Source of the DNA: Gymnopilus junonius
Taxonomy: Eukaryota > Basidiomycota > Agaricomycetes > Agaricales > Galerinaceae
Length of the DNA: 64,000 nucleotides
Direction of reading: 5' to 3'
Assembly (NCBI GenBank): GCA_015501075.1
Contig: JADNYJ010000174.1
Coordinates: forward strand, 1 to 64,000
Both the position numbers and the translations under genes were made by a program. The notes beneath the pieces are model-generated. The model made no database searches. It was not told the DNA's origin and saw only the letters and a program-made list of their open reading frames with translations. Shown one piece after another: positions 48,302-57,551 of the stretch (position 1 is its first letter; every line of letters begins with the position of its first letter).

Positions 48302-49729
48302 ATGAGCGATGGAAACACCTCGAAGGCTAAAATGACAGCAGGCGCGATTGCAACAAAAGGAAAGAATAGAGAGGGAGAAGTTGGGAGAGATGAAGGGGCC
48401 AGACCTACTGAAGAGACTGGAGGATCCTCAGCCTCAGGTGGCACAAAGCGAGCCACTGAGCACTCAGCAACTCAGTCTTCAGGAGAGGCTTCAGGATCCC
48501 AGGCCCAAGAGCAAGGAGAAGAGTCTGCAGGATCGACTGACCAAACCATCCACATTGATGCCAACTCTTGTCGAGAGGATGATGACAGATGACAGGAGCT
48601 TGATGGTATCATCTGAGAACTCAGGAAAGGCAATCTTGGAAAGCTCAATGCAACAGCTCAAATCTGTCAATTCATTGGATCATTCGAAGGAATGTCGAAG
48701 CAAGAGAAAGAGGTCACTATCGGATTGTATTTGGGAGAGATCAATGTGACTGAGAGCTGACCAGGACCAGGTGTTTCTGGGATGGAAGATGAAGCCTTGT
48801 CAGAGGGAGCCAGCAAAAGAGCAACTTCGCAAGTCTCTGCAGCTTGAAGCACCAGGACCGATTGCTACAGGGACAATGTCAATGACTTCATTGACTCAGT
48901 CACTGGGAACTCGGCTCAGGGAGGTGATGGAGATAGCGACGGAGACGATGAACCTGCCAGTAAGCGTCGCAAGCTCAAATGCTCTGACATGCCCTGGTAT
49001 GAGAGAGACCAATCTGACATCTTCACCCAATGACCTAGCTGCATTGAAAGCATAGGACTCCTCGAACTCTTCAACAGAGATTTGTCAGGAGCTGAGTTCT
49101 ATGTCAAAACCTCAGTGTCAGCCCCTCAAGGTTTCCCTAGTTCTCAGTGGAAGCGCATCCTCAAGGGAGAACTGGTTGATCTCGATCACGTCCTCTCTGC
49201 TCTCCACCACACTACATTTGATGAAGAAAGAGGTGGCCGCATTGGAGACACAGCAATCTCACTTGGCACTGCTGCTCCAGCCAAGTGAGTCAAGACTGCT
49301 TCTGAATGGTCCACAGCATGGCGTCATGCAGCGAGAGCAACCAGCTTCGTGTTCAAGCACCGCAAACAAGAGCTCGATGATTATGGGGAATATATCGAGT
49401 GTCTCTTTGCAGCCAAGCATGACAGCGCCCATTGCACCGTCATCCTTTATGACTCTGCCATATGCACATTCATTGCAGGTGGCCAACAGACCCTCCTCAC
49501 TGATGTCAACCGCTTCACCCACCTCTATGCCACTATTGTCATGCCCGACGGCATTGACCATGCCTCTGGATCGTATCACCGAACCACTCAATCCAGTGCT
49601 AAATCCAAAATTTGCAACAAATTCAACAACGGGACCTGCACTGCGAGAGATGATGAGTGGCGCTACCTCCATACCTGTAAAGGTTATGGCCAAACTGGAC
49701 ATGGAGAGAAGAGCTGCCCCAACAAGTGA
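48302..49729 (+). pseudogene. Gag-like ORF of the Ngaro-type element
   Basis: Starts MSDGNTSKAKMTAGAIAT, Ser/Gly/Glu-rich and disordered, with a stop at 48590-48592. Homologous sequence resumes in other frames: GFPSSQWKRILKGELVDLDH (49082-49288), then FVFKHRKQELDDYGEYIECL and a Cys/His knuckle region CNKFNNGTCTARDD...HTCKGYGQTGHGEKSC near 49610-49725. This disposition is typical of gag in basidiomycete Ngaro elements. At least three frame interruptions. Confidence 0.6.
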
Positions 49730-51640
49730 AAGTGAGGTCTTTGGGATGCGGCTGAAGTATCTCAGGTATAATGTCTGGGATGAGGAAGGAGATATCACTC
49801 GTATGGCAGCGGACTGGTCTGAAATAGTGGTGCCCCTACCGTCACCTCCTGCTGTTGAGTTAGATGACCCAATTGTCAATAAAACTGTTAAGGATCATCC
49901 TGATCTTTTCAAAATCACAACACCCATTAAAGTAGATGTTCTGCGTGAACTTCTTAAGGGCCATCCAAACACTCCTTTCATTGAATCCATTCTCATTGGA
50001 TTGACTGACGGCTTTTGGCCATGGGCCAATACACATAAGTTTGGTTACCCTACCATGCATGATGCTCAGCAGCCAGGTACGACATCTGAGGATCCCGAGC
50101 ATTGCAGTTTCTTAGAATGGCAGGCCAACACGGAGGAAGAAAAGGGGTGGTTTTCACATCCTTTTGGCTCAGACTTGTTGCCTGGCATGTATTGTATGCC
50201 TGTTCATGCTGTCCCTAAACCTGATGGCTCTGATTTCCATCTGATCACAGACCAGAGTGTGGGTGACTTCTCTGTCAACAGCATGATAGATGGCGACAAT
50301 GTTCCAACCTATCCTCTCGACAACCTCACTCAGTTCGGAGATTTCCTGCTTTGGATTAGAGAGGAGTTTCTGACTGATGACCTCATTGTCTGGAAATCTG
50401 ATGTTGCTGAGGCCTATCGCCTCATGCCCTTGCACCCCATGTGGCAAGTGAAGCAAGCTGTCTGCATCAATGGAAAAATGCAGATCGATCGCAACAACTG
50501 CTTTGGCGGAGCAGCTTCTGGGGCAATCTGGGTATCCTTTTATTGTCTTGTACTCTGGATCGCCAAGAATCACCACAGTATTCTGGCTCTTAAAAGCTTC
50601 GTCAATGATAATTCTGGCATCTCACTTGCTTCCCACCTGGCTTATTATCCTCCTTACAATGAGCTTTTTCCTAAACATCAGGTTTGGCTATTGCAGCTTT
50701 GGGATGAACTAGGTATTCCTCACAAACATTGCAAGCAAGTTTACGGCTCAGAGCTCACTATCATTGGCATTCTTGTAAACCCCAATGAGATGTCATACAC
50801 CTTACCTGAGGATCGGAAGACTCAGCTGATTGGGGAGCTGAATGAGTGGTGTCGTCCAAAATGCTTGCTTTCAGCTAAAGCATTGGCAGCAGCTCGCCGG
50901 ATGGTTCAATTGGGCTCTGAACGTCTACCGCTCTTGCGACCAGCACTTAACAACATCTATGCCAAAACTAAAGGGAAGTCTCATCACTCCAAGTTCATCT
51001 GGGTCAACAATGCCATCAAAGATGATCTTTTGTGGGCTATCGACAAAATTACCAATTCAACGGGCATCTATTTACTCAAATCTTTGGCATGGAAGACAAA
51101 GGATGCCACCCACATTATCTATTATGATGCATGTTTCATGGGAATGGGTTTTTGGTACCCAAACTGAAATCTTGGCTTTTATGCCAAGTGTCCTGCAGAT
51201 CCAGAGTTTGATCGCTTGGATGGCTTCAATCCGACTGACATGGAGGCCAGTTGGATTTTCTTTTATGAAGCCCTATGTGTTCTTTGTGCACTCTGTGATG
51301 CTTCTTCAGCTTCTCTTCCTGAGAGCTGTTTTGTTATTTATATGGACAATTTCAATACCGTATCTATTTTCTTCTCACTCCATTGTCATCCCAGCATATA
51401 ATTTCATTTTATGAGAGGCCATTAATATTGTTTATGATGGCAGTCATGATATGTGTGTTCTTCATGTAGGAGGAGGAGATAATGGGGTAGTGGATGCTTT
51501 GTCCCGTGGTGACATCAACCGCACTGTCACTATTCGTCCTGGACTTATAGTTGATGTGTTTGAGCCCTACCATTGTGACTTGGTTGACAAGTCTCTTGTG
51601 CTTCGATCCCCTCTTTTTACATTGGGGGCTGCAAAGCAGT
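49730..51640 (+). pseudogene. Pol of the Ngaro-type element: reverse transcriptase and RNase H
   Basis: An open frame continues to 51167 (it formally begins at 49101 but is out of the gag frame before about 49730). It reads KDHPDLFKITTPIKVDVLRE, GFWPWANTHKFGYP, AVPKPDGSDFHLITDQS (RT motif 2), KSDVAEAYRLMPLHP (motif A) and NNCFGGAASGAIW (motif B). Motif C is FVND (50598-50609) instead of the canonical (Y/F)xDD. RNase H-like pieces follow after a stop: YYDACFMGMGFW, MDNFNTVSIF, GGDNGVVDALSRG. Loss of the first motif-C aspartate and the stop at 51165-51167 imply an inactive enzyme. Confidence 0.75.
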
Positions 51641-51710
51641 AATCATGCCACCCACTTGATCCAGGCAGCCCATAAGGACGACCTGGAGCCCAGAGCAAAT
51701 CACTCATAGA

Positions 51711-52631
51711 TGTGCAGTGCTCCTGGGCAATGCAATTGACAAATCTACAGTCTGTTCCTATACTTCTGCTTTGCATTCTTACCTCAACTTCTGTCATCGG
51801 CACAATCTTCCTGTTAACCCCTCCCCTGAAATTTTATCTTTATATGCTGCTTATGAAACTTTCTATATCCAACCCAAATCTGTTGATAATTATCTTTCGG
51901 GCATCTCTCACCAACTCGAAGGACAGTTTCCAAACATCCATCAAGCATGGTCTTCTCCCTTGGTCCACCGTACATTACAAGGTGCCTACAAAATGGACTC
52001 TAATGTCATGTGCAGAAAACGTGCATTAACACTCGATGACCTTGAATGTATCTTGAACCATTATAAGTCCTCTACCAACCATGATGACCTCCTATTTGTT
52101 GCCCTGCTTTTGACGGGATTCTTTGGCTTGTTGAGACTGGGTGAATTAACTTTCCCAGATGACCCTGAGATTGCAAACTAGCGCAAAATTATTTGCCGTG
52201 CCTCCTTAACTCTTTTCCAAGATCGGTACCAATTTGATCTTCCATCTCACAAAGCTGACCACCTCTTTGAGGGGAACAAGGTCATCATCAAGTCTTTCCA
52301 CCCATGCATTAACCCTATGCCCTATTTCCATCAATACCTTAACTCCTGCAACAAACTCGTGGCATTAGCCTCGCCCTTGTGGCTCTTGTCTTCAGGGAAC
52401 ATTCCGACACGATCATTCTTTATTCGATGCATGTGGATGTTCTTTGATAATGATGTTGCTGGCCAATCTATGTGTGCTGGTGGTGCAACTCTATTGGCGG
52501 AATTAGGAACCCCACCACAAATTATTCAAGGCATCAGTCAATGGTCTTTGGATGCCTTTAAAATCTATGTTCGCAAAAATCCTGTTGTGCTACAGGGTAT
52601 GCTCTATGCACATCAAAACCTTGAGTTTTGA
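51711..52631 (+). pseudogene. Tyrosine recombinase of the Ngaro-type element, inactivated
   Basis: The SAM-like N-terminal domain (NAIDKSTVCSYTSALHSYLN, SVDNYLSGISHQLEG) leads to the catalytic core with box-I LLTGFFGLLRLGELTF. A stop TAG at 52179-52181 interrupts it. The same frame resumes: DLPSHKADHLFEGNKVI, then QSMCAGGATLLAELG and ISQWSLDAFKIYVRKNP, ending at 52631. The family has Arg where this copy has Cys (52474-52476, TGT; CGT to TGT is one transition). With the stop, this copy is dead. Confidence 0.75.
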
Positions 52632-52736
52632 CTCTAAAAGTATCAAATGGTAATCACACAGTCCTCCTCACATCTCTTCATCATCTCTTCTTTATTATTA
52701 CTTTCAATGCACACCTCTCGTCTCAACCAAGCTCTT

Positions 52737-52757
52737 GAAAAAAAAAAAAAAAAAAAA
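52737..52757. repeat. Poly-A tract (21 A)
   Basis: Uninterrupted run of 21 A between the recombinase ORF and repeat B1 of the Ngaro-type element. Confidence 0.9.
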
Positions 52758-52764
52758 TACACAT

Positions 52765-52851
52765 TAGGACTCTACCTGACTGTGTTGTATATTACTTGAA
52801 TGTACAATTCCATTTTGGAGGGTCACGGCCATGTGCCGTGACTCATCCATG
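52765..52851 (+). repeat. B1 split direct repeat of the Ngaro-type element
   Basis: Starts TAGGACTCTACCTGACTGTG and ends GACTCATCCATG; 87 bp. Direct copy of B2 (53190-53276) with only a few base differences, such as GGTCACGGCCATGTG against GGTCACAGCCGTGTG. Confidence 0.9.
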
Positions 52852-52900
52852 TGCTAAAAGCTTCAGCATGACAGACCATCTCTAAGCTCAAGACCATTGG

Positions 52901-53157
52901 ATAAGTTTAAAGGGACTTTATTCAAATCCAGTGGTCGCACTGGGCAGTGAGGTGCGAACGCAAAGCATGCAGCCTATCCATCACGTGCCAGCAGTGACAC
53001 GCCTTCCTGGTTTCTGGCTCAGGCCAAAACCATCTCCTTTTCTCCTTTCCTTGGCCTGTGTCTCCCAGACACGTCTCAAGGATGACAGGCAAGCTCGTCT
53101 CACCTTTGCTTTCTGCACTCACTCCTTGCTGCCCCCGCTGTAGGAACTTTTCTGCAG
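52901..53157 (+). repeat. A2 split direct repeat of the Ngaro-type element (intact)
   Basis: 257-bp direct copy of A1, uninterrupted. It serves as the empty-site reference for the MITE inserted in A1. Confidence 0.9.
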
Positions 53158-53189
53158 CCCGCCCACCTCTCCCTGAGATTTCTTCTTTG

Positions 53190-53276
53190 TAGGACTCTAC
53201 CTGACTGTGTTGTATATTACTTGAATGTACAATTCCATTTTGGAGGGTCACAGCCGTGTGCCGTGACTCATCCATG
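53190..53276 (+). repeat. B2 split direct repeat, right end of the Ngaro-type element
   Basis: 87-bp direct copy of B1, separated from A2 by 32 bp. The match stops at ...CATCCATG, which I take as the element's right border. Confidence 0.9.
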
Positions 53277-53542
53277 ACTACAATTGACAACGAGAACAAT
53301 AAAACAATAAACTCTACCTTTCTGTCACCATTTTTGATCAAAAAAATTTAGCACAAGTATTGCATTTAATAGGCCTATAAATATGCTAAAAATGAAGTGT
53401 TTGACAAAAGAATTTCTGTACCAGCAATTGTTGAGTTGAAAATAGATTTTATGTGACAGAAAAGCAGACCAAGAACATAAACATGTTTAATTTATTTTCT
53501 TAATCATTTTTGGTCAACTTAAATAACCTGTTGCCAGCAGTG

Positions 53543-54153
53543 TGAATGGGTTGCGCTGGTTTAAAGGGAAGCTGGTGCGACGGTCAATATCTCGCCTTCA
53601 TTAGAACACTTTCATCGATGTTTCCTTGATAATCGTATCAAAATGAGAGTATACACAACTGTCGCGATGCTCCACAGACTGCCCACCACTGATTTCCAGG
53701 TTTGCGGATTCATTCCAAAATTAAGTCCCTTTCATTCTCCAATTCATCTATCATTGTGTGACCTTCGTTAACAGATTGACTTCAGGTGGCGGTCATCTCA
53801 CCGCATCCATGCATTTCTGTACAGGTTGTTCAGTGCTCACAAACCACCTAGACCAAGTTGAAGTTATAGAGGGATGAAAGACCTTCTTGACTATGCCTTC
53901 TCTGCACTGTTTTCACTCGGTAGCCTGGCATATTTAGTCCTCTCATCACTTCTTCGGACGCCGTGTGCCCATGAATATGGAAGAGCTCCACCGGGGCTCT
54001 CACACAGGAGTCATGAGCTTTGGATTATAATAATGGAACGAAGAAGGGTAGTAGTTTAAAAGAGCCTCATTGAGAGACCTGAGAACTAATCAGTGCTGCT
54101 GATTCACTTTTTCTTCCTTGGACCATGGGGGTTGGCCTTTTCAATCCTTCACA
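53543..54153. other. Intergenic, right flank of the transposon cluster
   Basis: About 610 bp with no recognisable gene; upstream region of the DUF6533 gene. Confidence 0.4.
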
Positions 54154-55313
54154 ATGGTGACGTGCACACTCGACAATGGTACGGTCATCAGTATCATCAA
54201 TCCTTTGACCCCAAATGCCTTCACTGCTCCCGAGTTGGCCAGCCAGGCCACCATTGCAGCTTACTTAATTGTTGTGTCATTAACCGTAAGTTAGGCACCT
54301 GGTTGATGGATTCCAGAAGCATTGATCAAGTGCTATGGCCTCCAATCTCATAGATTATCATTTGGGATATTCTTCACAACTTACAAGATGAATACAAACT
54401 TCTCTTCAAGGAAAAGATCAGGTTACCAACAATCGTCTACTTCATGTCAAGGTAAATATCAGAATTTACTTTGTCTGCTATTGTGGATACTAAGCTTTCT
54501 GCAGGATTGGTTCACTTGCATATGCAACAGTAAATATTGTATTCCTCAGTAAGTTGTTCGTGTTGTACAACAGGCCCTCCCACTGAGCCGCTTTCTTATA
54601 CAAGGTGTTCCTGTGGACAATTGTGCCCAGCTCGAGTTGGTTGGCCTGGTGCTATATGTCATTACTACCTCGACCACTGCCCTTCTCTTCTACCTCCATG
54701 TGTGCGCAGTCTACAACAATCACTATTTCGTCAGAATCATTTTTGCTTTAACCTGGCTTGGCGTTGTCAGAGGCTCTATCACTATCATCGAGGGAGTCAC
54801 TGGAACACACCTTGGGCCTACCCAATTCTGCCTCAACATAATCGCTCATGAGTATATTGTAGCCTCAGCCATTGCCGGCCTTGTCAATGACACAACCATG
54901 TTTGCTGCCATTACTTACAAGTTTGGGAAAGCCAACTCTGCATCCCAGGCCAAAAATGGTCCATCAACAGGCATTACAAGATTTTTTAGTGGTGACGCAT
55001 TGCCTGCTTTCTCTAAAGCCATGTTGCAGAACAGCCAGGTTTATTATTTGTAAGGAAGATTTCACTGGGGATTAAATCCACGCACACTGATGATGCTTAT
55101 TATATATATACCAGAATTGCCGTCAGCAATTTTTCAAAGCAACATACCCTTGGTGTTCCTGTCCCAGTCTCGGAGTCTTCCTTCGCTAGAACACCCCAGA
55201 CTCAGATAGAAGTCAGCAAAGTCATTGAGTGGACTGATGATTTCAACATCAATAAAGTGGGAAGTCACTCTCCATCAATACCCCCATACAGCAGACAATA
55301 TGGGGACATTTAA
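54154..55313 (+). CDS. DUF6533-domain multi-pass membrane protein
   Basis: Predicted seven-helix membrane protein of a family expanded in Agaricomycetes; function unknown. Exons 54154-54285, 54354-54451, 54505-54548, 54605-55049 and 55115-55313 sum to 918 nt and 305 residues without frame breaks. Order: ATIAAYLIVVSLT (helix 1), the signature IIIWDILHNLQDEYKLLF, LPTIVYFMSRIGSLAY, VDNCAQLELVGLVLYVITTS, ALLFYLHVCAVYNNH, IIFALTWLGVVRGSITII, YIVASAIAGLVNDTTMFAAI, ITRFFSG, YYLIAVSN, and a Ser/Pro-rich tail ending PPYSRQYGDI. Intron 1 contains an internal AG that could mislead prediction. It sits 610 bp from the nested transposons. Confidence 0.82.
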
Positions 55314-56156
55314 AACCTTGAACTAAGAGATGCACGAGAGAAGCAAATGACTGCAGTTGCATGCCTGGGCCATACTGTCGAATAAATTATTGCCTCACAA
55401 TGCTATTTATTTATCTAACTTGACTTGCAGTTGTACTGTCTAGCATTTATACTTATACACTGAGAAGACGGTGGAAATACTCTGTCAGGGAAACACCCAT
55501 GGACTTTAATCTGTCATCAATACTGCATGCCATTTTTAGACAAGCAGCTTCCTGTTTTGTTGAGTCACGTTGACCTGTGGGAATCCGGCGTCTTATAACA
55601 TTAGCGACTAGTTACTGCACGTCTGGACTTTGAATATTTCAATCCTAGTGGGCATAGTGGCCTCTAGTCGCCTTGGCTCGCACAACAGGATGGGTCATCA
55701 CGCCTATCACAGTCAAAGGCCTTTTCGTGCTGATCAACATCGGTCATGCTCATTGCCCCTGAAGAATGTCGGACCGTCTAGACACATTATACATTATATG
55801 ACGACAACGATGACTAAAATAACTCAATAAGGTACTCAATCGGCGACGATCGCCTCATTCGCGGTCGTTTCTCAACGGCTATGGGGCCCTCTTATCAACA
55901 ACTTCCCACCGACATCAACGAACCCACAGACCTCTATAACTCATTCCACATAGCTAACGAGCGTGGTGACGATATTCTTGACGGATAGCCTTCGAAAGAG
56001 ACGCGTCGGGCAAGGCGATCAAAATTCAGACATCTCAGTGGTTTTGTCCTGTTCTGCATGGCGTACTTCGTGTTCAGGGGTGTCCTTAGCACCCATGGTT
56101 TCGCTGGACTCAGGACGAAGTGCGGAAAGCTTATAGGTCGTCCTAGTGTTACTACT
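55314..56156. other. Intergenic with an interrupted upstream ORF
   Basis: An ATG frame at 55881 (MGPSYQQLPTDINEPTDLYN) runs to TAG at 55986-55988, then continues in the same frame through a membrane-like segment [20 protein letters not shown] into the aldo/keto reductase start. This may be a type II membrane-protein fragment or an extended leader. Confidence 0.4.
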
Positions 56157-57551
56157 ATGCAGCACGGGATGCACAGGAACATCTCGACAACGAAGGCAGC
56201 CAACCTTCCGACGCATTACGCACTTCCTTCTGGTGATAAGATACCTGCTGTCGCTCTGGGTGCGCCATTTACAGTTTGGTTCTACCGTTTCTCTTACACT
56301 GTATTCATAGGTGTTTGGCGTGCTGACCCAGGAGAAGTAGGGGAAGCAGTTAAGACTGCTCTCAAAGTGGGTTACAGACACATTGATGGCGCGTGGATAT
56401 ACGGCGTATGTCAAGGGCACAGCCTTATCATCAATTCGTAGAGCATGTTCTCACCAATTCTTTTTCTTAGAACGAAGCTGAAGTTGGGCAAGCTATCAAA
56501 GAAAGTGGAATTCCTAGGGAAGACCTATGGCTCACATCTAAATTATGGAACGCTTTCCACGCTCCTGAAGACGTCGAACCCGCTCTTGATAAATCCCTTG
56601 CGAGGCTTGGCACAGATTATCTTGACCTATATCTCATACATTGGTTGGTGCTTTCCTTCTGATGCGAATTTGTAAATATACCGACTCGCCTTGTAGGCCG
56701 GTCGCATTCAAGAAGGGCGCCAACACGGAAGTTGATCATGAACTCACCGAAAACCCTTACCCAACCTGGCAAAAGCTTGAAGAACTGGTCGAGAAAGGAA
56801 AAGTCAAGAATATTGGAGTCAGCAAGTACGCAGTTTACTCTGTCGCTATTTGTATATTCAATCTCTATCTTGTCAGCTTCAATATTCGGCGTCTCCAAAA
56901 TCTAACTGCCAATAACCTGAAGATTAAACCAGCTGTTAATCAGGTTGAACTGAGCTACTGGAACCCGCAGTCGGAACTACTAAAGGTTTGGCAATGACAA
57001 TGCTGCTACATATATTATTATGTTGATGAATATTAATTAGTGGTCAAAAGAAAACGGGTTGCTTCTTGAAGCTTATTCCCCACTTGGAAGTGCTGAAAAG
57101 GTCAAAGAAAGCCTTGAAGTCCCTGAGGTTGGTAAATTGGGAAATTAACTACTCAAAGTTCACTGAATTATACCTTCACAGGTTAAACAAATCGCGAAAG
57201 ATCTTGGTCTTACACCAGCCCAAGTTTACATTTCCTGGCATGTCCAACGCGGTGTACGTGTTCTTATCATCGGCCGGCCCTTTTCTCAAAGAAGCTCATG
57301 GCAATCTTTAGACTGTTGTGCTTCCGAAAAGTGTTCATTCCGCTCGGGTCGTGGAGAACTTTAAAGGTAAAGTTTATCTGTCCTATTTTGTCATTCCTGA
57401 AGTCTCAAAGAATTGTCCAGTCGTCGCTTTGCCCGAGGATGCGCTTGAGCGCCTAGAAAGAGTTGCTGCTAGCCACAAGCCTGTCAGGACTGTCGATCCT
57501 AGTAAGAGGTGGGGGTTGACATTTGGAACTGAAAATTTCAGAGGGCGTTAA
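56157..57551 (+). CDS. Aldo/keto reductase (AKR), NAD(P)H-dependent
   Basis: Reduces aldehydes or ketones; substrate not predictable. Nine exons: 56157-56259, 56311-56405, 56471-56643, 56697-56825, 56877-56985, 57041-57127, 57182-57253, 57312-57366, 57421-57551. They sum to 954 nt and 317 residues, typical for the family, with an intact frame. Catalytic tetrad region: Asp and Tyr in [15 protein letters not shown], Lys in LTSKLW, His in LIHWP. Further markers are [54 protein letters not shown], and the C-terminal cofactor region ending RWGLTFG. Several introns are phase 1 or 2 within conserved motifs, so conceptual translation without splicing misses them. An in-frame ATG at 56058 would add 33 residues. 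Confidence 0.93.

Larger units (their letters stand above)
47597..53276 (+). mobile_element. Ngaro-type (DIRS-order) tyrosine-recombinase retrotransposon, degenerate
   Basis: Has gag, reverse transcriptase/RNase H and tyrosine recombinase in that order, and split direct repeats A1-ORFs-B1-A2-B2, the diagnostic layout of Ngaro/PAT elements. A1 (less its own insertion) and A2 are each 257 bp; B1 and B2 are each 87 bp. No DIRS methyltransferase was seen, favouring Ngaro. Coding parts contain stops and active-site changes, so the copy is dead. It replicates through a circular intermediate, so no target duplication is expected and none is obvious. Confidence 0.85.
47316..53542. mobile_element. CACTA-like MITE split by a nested retrotransposon
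   Basis: The left end CACTGCTGGCAACAGGTTAT continues TTAAGTAGACTAAAAATGATTAA...ATTAAACATGTTT. The right end, reverse-complemented, is the same for about 70 bp with few mismatches. CACTG/CAGTG termini and a 3-bp duplication (TGA) fit the EnSpm/CACTA superfamily. Without the inserted Ngaro-type element (47597-53276), the MITE is 281 + 266 = 547 bp, AT-rich and without coding capacity. Confidence 0.7.

Noticed and set aside
49101..49730. N-terminal part of the 688-codon frame as a separate protein
   Set aside because: It is the gag region read in the wrong frame; recognisable pol homology starts only near 49730-49780.
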